From the NCBI GenBank assembly GCA_019456185.1, contig VRUH01000008.1:49531-108872 (forward strand): a stretch of DNA of 59,342 nt, written 5' to 3'. A program made the position numbers and the translations under genes. Of the stretch, positions 17,347 to 26,309 are shown in pieces. This DNA is from Candidatus Glassbacteria bacterium. Its GTDB lineage: Bacteria > Gemmatimonadota > Glassbacteria > GWA2-58-10. The notes under the pieces were generated by a model. It saw nothing but the letters and a program-made list of their open reading frames with translations. It was not told the DNA's origin and did no database searches. Numbering within the stretch: the first letter of the stretch is position 1; every line of letters begins with the position of its first letter.

Positions 17347-18334
17347 CACAGCCAGACACCGGAGTTCGCGGCTAGTCGCTCTTGGAGGATCATTCGCTGG
17401 AATTCCACCGCTGCTGATACTTTCTCTGGCCTTTCTGCTCTGGACGACGCAACTGAGCGGCCAAACTTGCAGTTGCGCTTCCGGGTCGGCGCTGGGACCG
17501 TTCGAGACCGGGACACTGAACCGGGGAACCTGGAATATGGGGCTGAGTTACAACCGGCAGGTGATTGACGATCTCTACCAGGGAAACAGGCAACTGGTGG
17601 ATGGCACCGAGCGCAGCCGGTCGGCGCAATCGCTTCAGCTCCTGATGGATTACGGAATAAGCCGCCGCCTGACCCTCAGTTCGACTTTCTCACTAGTTCG
17701 GCAGGAACGTGAGGTAAGAAACTCATCAGGAGCAGACAATTCGCTGCAGGTGGATGGGCCAGGAGACGCCCTGGTGATATTGAAGTACTCACTTGCTAAG
17801 CCCGGTATTTTTTCTGGCCGGGAGGTCGCTGTTGGGATTGGAAGCAAGATACCGCTAGGTGAATCGAACGATCGTCGGAGCGGAATTCTGACAGCCGAGG
17901 ACATGCAGCCCGGCAGCGGAGCCTGGGACTGGATATTCTGGGCTTACGCCTCGCAGCAGCTTGATCCCGCTGGACAGTATTCGCTGATGTTATCGGTCTT
18001 CTACCGCTTGAACGGCGAGAATGATCGAAACTATCATTTCGGCGACGACCTGTCCGCGTCTTTCGGCGTAAACCGCTTTACGCTGCCATTTTACACTCCT
18101 GCCAGCCTGGGGCTGCTGATGTCATACCGTCATGCCGCCGCGGGATCCCGTGGAGTCACGGAAATACCGAATACCGGCGGCGACTGGCTGTATATTACAC
18201 CTGGCGCAAACTTGGACTTGCCGTGGGACCTGAGCCTTGGTTTATCCTGGGAATTACCGCTTTACCGTAATGTGAAAGGAGTGCAATTCAGCACGAGCTA
18301 CTCTACGCGTATCTCCCTGTTCAGGCTGATGTAA
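17339..18334 (+). CDS. Outer-membrane beta-barrel protein (transporter-like)
   Basis: A 331-residue protein with an N-terminal hydrophobic signal (LLILSLAFLLWTTQLSG) and alternating amphipathic strands to the end, closing on a hydrophobic strand ending in Leu-Met. The pattern resembles MetA-pathway phenol-degradation-type barrels and similar unclassified porins. A short Cys cluster (CSCASGS) follows the signal. The start is a TTG, supported by GGAGG 6 nt upstream and by overlap with the DUF3179 stop, implying translational coupling. Substrate unknown. Confidence 0.68.
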   Translation: MIDTARHRSSRLVALGGSFAGIPPLLILSLAFLLWTTQLSGQTCSCASGSALGPFETGTLNRGTWNMGLSYNRQVIDDLYQGNRQLVDGTERSRSAQSLQLLMDYGISRRLTLSSTFSLVRQEREVRNSSGADNSLQVDGPGDALVILKYSLAKPGIFSGREVAVGIGSKIPLGESNDRRSGILTAEDMQPGSGAWDWIFWAYASQQLDPAGQYSLMLSVFYRLNGENDRNYHFGDDLSASFGVNRFTLPFYTPASLGLLMSYRHAAAGSRGVTEIPNTGGDWLYITPGANLDLPWDLSLGLSWELPLYRNVKGVQFSTSYSTRISLFRLM

Positions 18335-18503
18335 CACCACTTTAAGAATAGCTGCAGTCAACCTCCCGGATGAAATCTGTAATATTCCGCGGCTCTCCCC
18401 GACTAATCCGCGGGTTCTGCAAAAGCGAGGAAGATTATCACCTCCGGCCCTAATAAATTGTGCAACTGGCTCTAAAAGTCTAGACTCTTTTTTAAATCAG
18501 AAG

Positions 18504-18605
18504 TTTTGAAATGGCCTCTAACTGGGTGGCGATGATTTTAATTATGTAATGTCATGGAAATCCCTTTACTTGCATATCACGCCAGTATCCGGAGGCCATT
18601 TTCAA
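18504..18605. repeat. Long imperfect inverted repeat
   Basis: TTTTGAAATGGCCTC (18504-18518) is complementary to GAGGCCATTTTCAA (18592-18605), with further inner pairing (GGCGATGAT with ATATCACGCC). It could fold into a 100-nt hairpin, either a small non-autonomous element or structured leader RNA in front of the DUF547 operon. The remaining gap 18335-18674 shows no gene. Confidence 0.5.
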
Positions 18606-18674
18606 CCATGAAAAATTGTCTTGGCATTTCTAAGTTTGAAAACATATGATTCAAAGCGCTCTATGGAGGAGGAA

Positions 18675-19592
18675 ATGATCTTGTTTTTTCAAAACCGCCA
18701 TGTCGCCTGCGGCATGGGAGGATCAGTCAACGAATCGAGCCATGAAAACGGAAAGTGGTTCTGGTGTAAGAAATTCTGTCTGACCTTGGCGAACGGAATA
18801 TTAATTCTAATTCTATTCTTTTTAACTGTCACTCCAGCATTGGCCCAGGAGTTTAACCATCGTCATCTGCAATATGATCGTTTGTCCGGAAATTATGTGC
18901 AGAGCGGAATGGTGGACTACTCAGGACTGAAAACCGACTCCAGGGCGCTTGATCAATATCTTGATGGTTTAGCCCAGGTCGCTGAAACCCGGTTCAATTC
19001 CTGGAGCGAATCACAACAGCTTGCCTTTCTGATCAACTTGTACAATGCCGCTACATTGGGTTTGATCTTGGAAAATTACCCGGTGAAAAGTATCAAAGAC
19101 ATCGGTGGCTTCTTCAAGGGGCCATGGGGTCAGCCGGTGGTCAGCCTGTTTGGCGGTACGATTACGTTGAACACGCTGGAGCATGAAATTGTACGGAAAA
19201 AATACGATGAACCAAGAATCCACTTGGCGCTGGTTTGTGCGGCCAAGGGTTGCCCTCCATTGCGTAGTGAAGCCTACACGGATCAGAAACTCAACATGCA
19301 ACTGGATGACCAGGCGAAGCAGTTCTTTGGGAATCCCCTGAAGTTCAGGATCGACAGGCGGAAGAACGTGGTCTACCTCTCGCCGATTTTCAAATGGTAT
19401 GGTGAGGACTTTATCGGCAAATACACACCCGAGGTCGGCTTCGGGGGGTTGGACGCGGATGATCGTGCGGTAGTCAATTTCTCAAGCCGTTATCTGGGCA
19501 AGGAAGATCGGAAATATCTTATTGGGGGTGGATATAAAGTAAAATACCTGGACTATGACTGGTCGATCAATGAGCGTGAGGGGGTGAGATGA
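18675..19592 (+). CDS. DUF547 domain exported protein
   Basis: A 305-residue protein with a late hydrophobic export segment (residues about 35-57, ending ALAQ) and a DUF547 domain: VDYSGLKTDSRALDQYL, FLINLYNAATLGLIL, NTLEHEIVRKKYDEPRIHLA and CAAKGCPPLRSEAY. The ALVCAAKGCPPL segment with its Cys pair is the family hallmark. Function unknown; family members commonly accompany TVP38/TMEM64 and MerA-like genes, as here, and arsenic loci. Start chosen at ATG 18675 with GGAGGAGG just upstream. The stop overlaps the next ATG by 4 bp. Confidence 0.86.
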   Translation: MILFFQNRHVACGMGGSVNESSHENGKWFWCKKFCLTLANGILILILFFLTVTPALAQEFNHRHLQYDRLSGNYVQSGMVDYSGLKTDSRALDQYLDGLAQVAETRFNSWSESQQLAFLINLYNAATLGLILENYPVKSIKDIGGFFKGPWGQPVVSLFGGTITLNTLEHEIVRKKYDEPRIHLALVCAAKGCPPLRSEAYTDQKLNMQLDDQAKQFFGNPLKFRIDRRKNVVYLSPIFKWYGEDFIGKYTPEVGFGGLDADDRAVVNFSSRYLGKEDRKYLIGGGYKVKYLDYDWSINEREGVR

Positions 19593-20317
19593 GCGTCGAA
19601 AAAACCGCAAAACCGACATCGAACCGAGCGGGTGCTTTAATCAAGATCGTTCTGGCACTGATCGCGCTCGCTGTCTTTATTCTCGCCGCGCAGCGCTTCG
19701 ATCTCCAGCAGGTTTTCCGCGCTGCGCTTGCGTGGATTTCCGGTTTAGGTCCCCTCGGCCTTTTGATTTTCATTATCCTCTATATCCTGGCTTGTGTTTT
19801 GTTGCTTCCAGGTTCCATTCTCACCCTCGGCGCTGGCGTTGTGTTCGGGGTCGTGAAGGGATCAATCGTCGTATCGATCGGGTCGACGCTTGGCGCCGCT
19901 TGCGCCTTTCTCGTTGGTCGTTACCTGGCGCGGGATTGGGTGGCGGGAAGGATTGCCGGTAATCAACGCTTCAATGCCGTTGACGAGGCGGTGGCGCGCG
20001 AGGGCTGGAAAATCGTCCTGCTGACCCGTTTATCCCCTGTTTTCCCCTTCAACATCCTCAACTACGCTTTCGGTTTAACAAAAGTCTCGCTAAAACACTA
20101 CTTTTTCGCCTCGTGGCTCGGCATGATCCCGGGGACGGTGATGTACGTGTACCTCGGCTCACTGGCAGGGGACCTCGCCAGCCTGGGAGCTGACGGGCGC
20201 ACGCGCACCGCGGGCGAATGGGTTCTTTACTCAGTCGGTCTGCTGGCGACAGTGGCCGTAACGGTTTTCGTCACTCGAATAGCACGAAAATCCTTGGACA
20301 ATCGCATCCCATCTTGA
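19589..20317 (+). CDS. TVP38/TMEM64 family membrane protein
   Basis: A 242-residue inner-membrane protein of the DedA/VTT superfamily, with about six hydrophobic segments. Family motifs are LLLPGSILTLGAGVVFG, GSTLGAACAFLVGRYLARD, LLTRLSPVFPFNILNYAFGL and ASWLGMIPGTVMYVYLGS. It is thought to act in lipid or small-molecule movement across membranes; in arsenic and mercury loci its role is unknown. It is coupled to DUF547 by an ATGA overlap and is 15 bp before the flavoprotein gene. Confidence 0.93.
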   Translation: MSVEKTAKPTSNRAGALIKIVLALIALAVFILAAQRFDLQQVFRAALAWISGLGPLGLLIFIILYILACVLLLPGSILTLGAGVVFGVVKGSIVVSIGSTLGAACAFLVGRYLARDWVAGRIAGNQRFNAVDEAVAREGWKIVLLTRLSPVFPFNILNYAFGLTKVSLKHYFFASWLGMIPGTVMYVYLGSLAGDLASLGADGRTRTAGEWVLYSVGLLATVAVTVFVTRIARKSLDNRIPS

Positions 20318-20332
20318 GATGAGGGCTTTTTT

Positions 20333-21868
20333 ATGTCTGAAAACAACATTGGCGGTATTATCAGCCCTTGGGATAGTCACAACCAGGAGTTGGTGGCGCA
20401 GGTGCACCCGCAGGACTGGGTCAATCCGGAACCCGCACCACGATACAACCTCGTCGTAATCGGGGCCGGAACCGCCGGGCTCGTGACCGCGGCAGGCGCG
20501 GCTGGGCTTGGTGCAAAGGTAGCGCTGATTGAGAAACACTTTCTCGGTGGGGATTGCCTCAATGTCGGTTGTGTGCCGTCCAAGGCTGTCATCCGCTCCG
20601 CTCGGGCGCTGGCTGACGTTCGGGAGGCTGGACGTTTTGGTGTACGCGTGCCGGATGGAGTAACCGTGGATTTTGGCGCCGTGATGGAGCGTATGCGGGG
20701 CATCCGGGCCCGGATCAGCCACCACGATTCGGTAAAGAGATTTACGGAGTTGGGTGTGGACGTATTCCTTGGCGAGGGGCAGTTCAGCGGACCGGATACC
20801 GTCACCGTTGCCGGAAAAACCCTCAGGTTTAAAAGAGCGGTCATTACGACGGGTGCTCGCGCCGTCTCGCCCGGCGTCGAGGGACTGGAATCGGCGGGTT
20901 ATCTGACCAATGAGACGGTATTTTCCCTGACCGAGCGGCCCTCTCGGATGGCTGTGATCGGTGGAGGGCCAATCGGTTGTGAGTTGGCCCAGGCATTTCA
21001 GCGGCTCGGTACGCAGGTATTGCTCTTCGACATGAACGAGCACCTGCTTGAACGTGAAGACGAGGATGCCGCGGCCATCGTTCAGGAGCAGTTCAAGCGG
21101 GAGGGTATCGAACTCGTGCTAGGCTGCTCTCCAAGCCGGGTGGAAATCCGGGGTAAAGAGAAATTGATCCACTATACGTGCGCGGGGAAAGAGCATACCG
21201 TGGCTGTGGACGAAATACTGGTGGGAGCCGGCCGCGCCCCCAACGTCGACGGGCTGAACCTTGAGGTGGTCGGAATCAAATACGATAAGCGGGCGGGTGT
21301 TGTCGTAAACGATCGTCTCCAGACCACCAACCCGCGTATCTATGCGGCCGGCGACATCTGCATGAAATGGAAGTTCACGCATGCGGCGGATGCGGCGGCC
21401 CGCATCGTGATTCAGAACGCTCTGTTTTTCGGCAAGAAAAAGCTCAGCACACTGACCATGCCGTGGTGCACATTCACGGACCCCGAGATCGCCCATGTCG
21501 GTCTGTACGAAAAAGACGCAGCGACCCAGGGAATTGAACTGACTACATTTAAGCGGAGTCTCAGCGAAGTGGATCGCGCTCTGGCGGACGGCGAGGAAGA
21601 CGGCTTCGTCAAGGTCCACGTCAGAAAGGGAACGGATAAGATAGTTGGAGCCACAATTGTGGCGCGGCATGCCGGTGAGATGATCAGCGAACTGACGTTG
21701 GCTATCGTGGGAGGCATCGGCTTAGGAACTGTGGCAGGAGTTATTCACCCTTACCCGTCCCAGGCCGAAGCGATCAAGCAGACAGCCGATGCCTACAGTC
21801 GCACGCGGCTCACACCGTTCGTCAAATCACTCTTCACACGCTTGATGGCCTGGCGAAGAGGCGGATGA
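20333..21868 (+). CDS. MerA-like FAD/NAD(P)-dependent disulfide oxidoreductase
   Basis: A 511-residue flavoprotein of the dihydrolipoamide dehydrogenase/mercuric reductase family. FAD-binding VVIGAGTAGLVTAAGAA, the redox disulfide GGDCLNVGCVPSKA, the NAD(P) loop AVIGGGPIGCELAQAF, YAAGDICMKWKFTH and the dimer-interface HPYPSQAEA are all visible. The C-terminal vicinal Cys pair of true MerA is absent, so it is probably not a mercuric reductase; it may reduce a disulfide or a thiol-arsenic adduct. It is the third gene of the DUF547-TVP38 operon, a neighbourhood known from arsenosugar loci. Confidence 0.88.
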   Translation: MSENNIGGIISPWDSHNQELVAQVHPQDWVNPEPAPRYNLVVIGAGTAGLVTAAGAAGLGAKVALIEKHFLGGDCLNVGCVPSKAVIRSARALADVREAGRFGVRVPDGVTVDFGAVMERMRGIRARISHHDSVKRFTELGVDVFLGEGQFSGPDTVTVAGKTLRFKRAVITTGARAVSPGVEGLESAGYLTNETVFSLTERPSRMAVIGGGPIGCELAQAFQRLGTQVLLFDMNEHLLEREDEDAAAIVQEQFKREGIELVLGCSPSRVEIRGKEKLIHYTCAGKEHTVAVDEILVGAGRAPNVDGLNLEVVGIKYDKRAGVVVNDRLQTTNPRIYAAGDICMKWKFTHAADAAARIVIQNALFFGKKKLSTLTMPWCTFTDPEIAHVGLYEKDAATQGIELTTFKRSLSEVDRALADGEEDGFVKVHVRKGTDKIVGATIVARHAGEMISELTLAIVGGIGLGTVAGVIHPYPSQAEAIKQTADAYSRTRLTPFVKSLFTRLMAWRRGG

Positions 21869-21894
21869 TAAAAGAGCGAGAGGCGTTCTGCCAG

Positions 21895-21998
21895 AGGTGA
21901 CATTGTCCAACTGCGAAACCGCTTCGCTGATCAGCTCGATACCTTGGGATTGCTCCTGGGCGGCGGCGCTGATCTCGGTTGATATGGCCAATATCGGA
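21895..21998 (-). pseudogene. Fossil of a methyl-accepting chemotaxis protein
   Basis: On the minus strand this stretch encodes ILAISTEISAAAQEQSQGIE and LISEAVSQLDNVTS, matching the C-terminal signalling helix of chemotaxis receptors. Only about 35 codons survive, with no start and unrelated sequence on both sides. Confidence 0.6.
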
Positions 21999-22030
21999 TG
22001 TAAATCACGCCGAATCAAGGAGACAGGCAA

Positions 22031-22240
22031 ATGAAACTGAAGTCTGTTGTGACTTGTCCCGGATGCGGATTTCAGAAAGAGGAAACAATGCCGACCGATG
22101 CCTGCCAATGGTTTTACGAGTGCACCAAGTGCCATACACTCTTGAAACCGAAACAGGGCGACTGCTGTGTCTTTTGTTCATATGGAAACGTGCCCTGTCC
22201 TCCTGTTCAGGCAGGGGGAAAGTGTTGTGAGGAAGATTAA
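22031..22240 (+). CDS. GDCCVxC-type small zinc-ribbon-like protein
   Basis: A 69-residue Cys-rich protein with CPGCG, CTKCH, the diagnostic GDCCVFCSYG, CPP and a closing KCCEED. This family is usually next to mercury- or arsenic-linked genes and probably binds a soft metal. AAGGAG precedes the ATG. It follows the MerA-like gene after a 160-bp gap that contains the chemotaxis fossil, so it may have its own promoter. Confidence 0.85.
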   Translation: MKLKSVVTCPGCGFQKEETMPTDACQWFYECTKCHTLLKPKQGDCCVFCSYGNVPCPPVQAGGKCCEED

Positions 22241-22750
22241 CATGCTCCAGCAAGACAAAGGCGGCGTACACGGAATACCGCGCCGCCGGCCATCATGAAC
22301 GATCCGGACAACTCTGGAGAAGCCGCTGTTTCCTGCGTGGATTTCAGCGAAGTATCCTGCACCTCCGGTTCAACCTTCCAGACCCCCCTCAACAATAAAA
22401 TGCCGCCAGGCATAAAAATATTTGAGATAACAGTTCCTGAAGGAATTTGTTGACGCAATTAAATACGCCCCGAATCTATGGATTTTTTTCTTCAACAATG
22501 TTAATTAAAACTTTGCCAATAGTCGACAAACCGCTGGGAGCATTGTACGAGTTGATAGCGGCAGGCTTTTGGTTGGTTGCAGACACTTCATAACACATAT
22601 AACTATCAGATATTTTCCGGCGAAATGATAAATAGACAGAGACGATTCAATGCGACGCAATTATATCTGCAACTCACACGCCGATAAATCAGATTCAAAT
22701 GAAGCCATGTCCACTTAATAAAAAAGTATCGTTCTGTTTTACAGGTCAAA
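22241..22750. other. Gap without a convincing gene
   Basis: A 52-codon ORF (22295-22453) has no ribosome site and is not supported. The second half is AT-rich and probably carries the promoter of the DUF2652 gene, but no clear boxes were chosen. Confidence 0.5.
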
Positions 22751-23524
22751 ATGATTAAGGGTGTAGTTATGGAGTCAAAAGCATATAAAGTAATACTGAT
22801 AATCGCTGATATCAGCGGCTATACCCGATACATGCTGTCCAATAGGACAGCATTGGTGCATGGCCAGGTGATAATAACTGAACTGACAAAAACCATTATG
22901 GAACAGATCGAAATTCCACTTGAGATATCTAAATTGGAAGGAGATGCGGTATTTGCATATGCCGTCAAAGGGGATAGCGAATCGGCTTGGGAAGAAGTCA
23001 AAAGGAGTACGGGCGCAAAATTGATCAAATTTCTCAGCGTTTTCTCTGAAAAGGTTGAAGAATTGAGTGTATCTAACATATGTGATTGTAATGCCTGTAA
23101 CAATGTGGAGATGTTAAAATTAAAAGTAATTGTTCATAGTGGCGAGGCCTTGTTCTACCGGATTGGGAAGTTTAATGAACTGTCGGGAGTGGACGTAATA
23201 ACCGTCCATAAACTTTTAAAAAATTCAGTAAATGCCGACCAATATGTTCTTTTGACTGAGCCGGCGTTTGCAGAATTGGAGTTTCCAGAAAAAGAACAAT
23301 TGGTTATGGGGGAGGAAAGGTATGAAGATCTAGGTTCTATCAAAACATTCACTTATTTATTGCCAGGTGAAGAAAATGATCCTGACAAATGCAAGCAAAA
23401 CCCCCGGCATGCATCGACTTTAATTAAAGCAAAAAATGCAGCAATAAAAATGATGAATACCTGGCAAATTAAATTTGGTCTCAAAAAGTTGCCTGAATTT
23501 AAAAATTTACCCGGGACGCAATAG
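22751..23524 (+). CDS. DUF2652 protein, related to class III nucleotidyl cyclases
   Basis: A 257-residue protein whose start (VILIIADISGYTRYMLSN) and KLEGDAVFAY segment match DUF2652, a family built on the adenylate/guanylate cyclase fold. The metal-binding Asp (IADISGY) and Asp in GDAVFAY are retained, but full catalytic residues cannot be judged. A Cys cluster (CDCNACNN) lies in the middle. The gene is clearly more AT-rich than its neighbours, suggesting a separate origin. Start at 22751 or at the second ATG (22769). Confidence 0.72.
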   Translation: MIKGVVMESKAYKVILIIADISGYTRYMLSNRTALVHGQVIITELTKTIMEQIEIPLEISKLEGDAVFAYAVKGDSESAWEEVKRSTGAKLIKFLSVFSEKVEELSVSNICDCNACNNVEMLKLKVIVHSGEALFYRIGKFNELSGVDVITVHKLLKNSVNADQYVLLTEPAFAELEFPEKEQLVMGEERYEDLGSIKTFTYLLPGEENDPDKCKQNPRHASTLIKAKNAAIKMMNTWQIKFGLKKLPEFKNLPGTQ

Positions 23525-23787
23525 TCAATATTTCATCCGGCATTCCAGGCGCCTCGGAAAAAATAGCATACCGTGGTAAATCGTATTGCCGTAAGGTCCA
23601 GCGGCGGCATGGCGAGCCGTTTCTATTGTGACTTTATAAAAAATCGACCTGGACGGCTCAATGATCCTTTGTTGCTTTGAGCTTTTTGCCCGTGAGCGGT
23701 CCTTGAGAGCTATAATGCCTGGAAGCCTGAATTCATCAAGTTGCTTCTGATTGGAAAAATATCCTCCAGCCCGACCAGACAAGAGCG

Positions 23788-24393
23788 ATGACCGACAATA
23801 CCCGAGACGCTGCACCGAATATGCTCTCTGACCCGGACGCCTGGGTGGACCGGCACGGCGATGTGCTCTACCGCTACGCACTGCTCAGGTTGCACGACGC
23901 GCAGGTGGCCGAGGACCTGGTCCAGGAGACATTCTTGGCCGCATTGCGCCAACGCGACCGCTTCGCCGGCCGCTCAGACGAGCGTACCTGGATGGTGGGC
24001 ATCCTCAAGCACAAGATCATCGATCATTTCAGGCGCGTCGCTCGAGAACTCCCGCTGAACGGGATGGATCCTCCCGGAGGCGGAAACCCGACTGAGTTTC
24101 ACCAGTATGGCCTGCTGGCAGGTACGTGGAAATCAGCAGCCAGGCCGGCTGAGTGGTCGATGGATTTATCCGACGGCGTGGAGCGCAGCGAGTTCCGTAA
24201 AATCCTGGACCGCTGCCTCGAGGCGCTGAAGCCTTTCCTGCGTCAGGCCTTCGTGCTCCGGGAAATGGAAGAGTTGAAGACAGAAGAAATTTGTAACATT
24301 CTGGAGGTTTCCCCGACCAATTTGCGGGTAATGCTCCACAGGGGAAGATTGCGACTCCGCTCCTGTTTGGAGCACAACTGGTTAAGCGGCTGA
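23788..24393 (+). CDS. ECF-type sigma-70 factor
   Basis: A 201-residue RNA polymerase sigma factor. Region 2 is seen in VLYRYALLRLHDAQVAEDLV, QETFLAALRQRDRF and WMVGILKHKIIDHFRR; region 4 in LREMEELKTEEICNILEVSP and LRVMLHRGRLRLRSCLE. A linker of about 50 residues separates them, as in the TIGR02943-like group. A zinc-finger anti-sigma gene follows 12 bp later. Promoter-like boxes repeated at 16058 and 24861 are candidates for its targets. The gap 23525-23787 shows nothing else. Confidence 0.88.
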   Translation: MTDNTRDAAPNMLSDPDAWVDRHGDVLYRYALLRLHDAQVAEDLVQETFLAALRQRDRFAGRSDERTWMVGILKHKIIDHFRRVARELPLNGMDPPGGGNPTEFHQYGLLAGTWKSAARPAEWSMDLSDGVERSEFRKILDRCLEALKPFLRQAFVLREMEELKTEEICNILEVSPTNLRVMLHRGRLRLRSCLEHNWLSG

Positions 24394-24405
24394 ATAAGGA
24401 TAGTG

Positions 24406-24729
24406 ATGAAGATGAAACCCGCACTTTTCGCCAGCTTCAAAGTCCGCATGATGGCCTTCATGATGGGTAGTATCCTGCCGGACTGCGAGGAGGCCTCACG
24501 ACGGGTATCGGCGGCCATGGATGCCCGGCTTTCCCTGAGTCAGCGTGCCGGAGTGCGCCTGCACTTGATGGTCTGTAAATTCTGCAGTCGCTACGAGAAG
24601 CAATTGCACCTTATCCGCAATGCCGTCCGCTCCGACTCCGCGGAGTTGGAAGACTCCTCCGTTCATCTCCTTCCCGAGACTCGGCAGCGGATTCAAAGCG
24701 CCATTCGTTCATCTTCTGATCAGGATTGA
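24406..24729 (+). CDS. Anti-sigma factor with zinc-finger HC2 domain
   Basis: A 107-residue protein whose core DCEEASRRVSAAMDARLSLS followed by RLHLMVCKFCSRY carries the Cys plus HxxxCxxC zinc site of ZAS-type anti-sigma factors. It lacks an obvious membrane segment, so it is probably cytoplasmic. AAGGA precedes the ATG at 24406; GTG 24403 and ATG 24412 are alternatives. It should bind and hold the sigma factor encoded just upstream. Its 3' end is duplicated in decayed form near 15.9 kb. Confidence 0.82.
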   Translation: MKMKPALFASFKVRMMAFMMGSILPDCEEASRRVSAAMDARLSLSQRAGVRLHLMVCKFCSRYEKQLHLIRNAVRSDSAELEDSSVHLLPETRQRIQSAIRSSSDQD

Positions 24730-24930
24730 TTCCCCCGGCCTGGAATCGTTCATGTTCACGCATGGACACACTTCCTTGAGATAAGAACCCCTTCTCAATA
24801 TCTCAAAAATCCTTGATCTGCCTACTCCTCGCAAAGAACCCAACTTGCTGAAATTCTTTTTGTAACGTTATCACTTCCCCTCCGACCAATTGACGATCAC
24901 CTTAGAGCCGGCTTTAACTCAATTTCTACT
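24649..24930 (+). repeat. Copy B of the duplicated anti-sigma/promoter segment
   Basis: Parent-like copy of the segment found in decayed form at 15853-16125. It includes the intact end of the anti-sigma gene and the conserved downstream stretch. The rest of the gap before arsM (24931-25145) holds no gene. Confidence 0.7.
24861..24889 (+). promoter_or_regulatory. Putative ECF-sigma promoter, copy B, before arsM
   Basis: TGTAAC (24861-24866), 17-nt spacer, GACCAA (24884-24889); identical boxes and spacing to copy A at 16058-16086. It may link the arsenic genes to the sigma/anti-sigma pair. Confidence 0.4.
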
Positions 24931-25145
24931 AGATTAGCCGGGAATTGGACGATGACGGTCAGGTGCAAGGTCTGGAAAAGACGCACTTCCCGCAACAGAA
25001 TAGTACGCGCTGCGTCAGGCTGTAGCTGACGGCGGCTTGATTGCTTCGTTATTTTTTTCGCGCATTCCGGAGCCGGTCAGGATGCACAAATCCGACCCAT
25101 GCGACTGCAAATCCGATCAACAGTAAACAGCGACAGGGAAAAATC

Positions 25146-26204
25146 ATGATAGTCCGGACCTTTGATCAAAAAACCCTAAGAGATTACTATGGGACGATTC
25201 TGAAAGCCGGTTCCGACCTCAAAACCAGCGCCTGCTGTAGTTCCGACGAAAACCTGTCGCCCCGGATCAAGGCGGCGCTGGCCGAACTCAACGACGAAGT
25301 GCTCAGCCGGTTCTATGGCTGCGGTTCGCCGTTGCCGCCTCTGTTGGAGGATTGCACGGTGCTCGACCTGGGCTGTGGTGCGGGGCGCGACGCCTACCTG
25401 GCTGCACGGCTGGCCGGACCGTCCGGGCGGGTAATCGGCGTGGATATGACCGGGCAGCAACTCGACGTGGCACGGCGAAACCTGGATTCGCAGATGAAGC
25501 GGTTCGGTTACGCGAAAGCGAATGTAGAATTCCATCAGGGTTTCATCGAGGATCTGCGGGCAATCGGGATCGAGGATGGCTCAATTGATGTAGTGATATC
25601 AAACTGCGTACTCAACCTGTCGCCCGACAAGCGCGCCGTATTCTCCGAAATCTTCCGCGTACTGAAACCGGGAGGAGAGTTGTTTTTTGCCGATATTTTT
25701 GCGGGAAGGCGCGTTCCCGAACGATTTCATTCCGATCCCGTATTGCACGGAGAATGCCTCGCCGGCGCGATGTACCGGGAAGATTTTCGCAGGCTGGTCC
25801 GCGATCTCGGCTGCCTGGATCACCGAGTTGTCACGTCGCGGCGGATTGAGCTTAACGCTCCTGAGATTGAAGCAAAGATAGGCATGATCGACTTCCACTC
25901 AGTGACCGTTCGAGCTTTCAAACTGAACCTGGAAGACATCTGCGAGGACTACGGGCAGGTGGCGATCTACAAAGGCACGATCCCCGACTGGCCGCACTGC
26001 TTTGATCTTGACGATCATCATCGTTTCTTTACCGGCAAACCCAAGCTGGTGTGCGGGAATACGGCCGCCATGTTGCAGGAGACGCGGTTTGCGGACCATT
26101 TTACCGTGACAGGCGACAGGTCGGTCCATTATGGAGCGTTCGATTGCAACTCCGGCGCCGGGCAAGCCGCCGCCGACAGTTCTACCGGTGGAGCTTGTTG
26201 CTGA
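25146..26204 (+). CDS. arsM: ArsM, arsenite S-adenosylmethionine methyltransferase
   Basis: A 352-residue class I methyltransferase that methylates As(III). The SAM site is VLDLGCGAGRDAYLAARLAG with GVDMTGQQLDVAR. The conserved arsenic-binding cysteines of ArsM can be placed in TSACCSSDE, in ISNCVLNLSPDK and in HGECLAGAMYREDF. The protein ends in a Cys pair (GGACC). CAGGGA precedes the ATG. It is followed by arsS, so the product is probably dimethylarsenate for arsenosugar synthesis rather than only volatile arsines. The longer frame from 25041 is not supported. Confidence 0.93.
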   Translation: MIVRTFDQKTLRDYYGTILKAGSDLKTSACCSSDENLSPRIKAALAELNDEVLSRFYGCGSPLPPLLEDCTVLDLGCGAGRDAYLAARLAGPSGRVIGVDMTGQQLDVARRNLDSQMKRFGYAKANVEFHQGFIEDLRAIGIEDGSIDVVISNCVLNLSPDKRAVFSEIFRVLKPGGELFFADIFAGRRVPERFHSDPVLHGECLAGAMYREDFRRLVRDLGCLDHRVVTSRRIELNAPEIEAKIGMIDFHSVTVRAFKLNLEDICEDYGQVAIYKGTIPDWPHCFDLDDHHRFFTGKPKLVCGNTAAMLQETRFADHFTVTGDRSVHYGAFDCNSGAGQAAADSSTGGACC

Positions 26205-26309
26205 GCGAGATGCAAGTCGAGAAAAAACACGGGCACATTTCCGCCATCTGGCAACTCGAAGCTAGCGAGATGGTGAATCGGATAAAGTTCATCGACCAAT
26301 GGAGGAGAG

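Noticed and set aside
20333-21868. True mercuric reductase
   Set aside because: The C-terminal vicinal cysteine pair is missing and no merT, merP or merR is nearby.
22295-22453. 52-codon ORF after the GDCCVxC gene
   Set aside because: No ribosome site, no family signal, and it lies in a gap with mixed composition.
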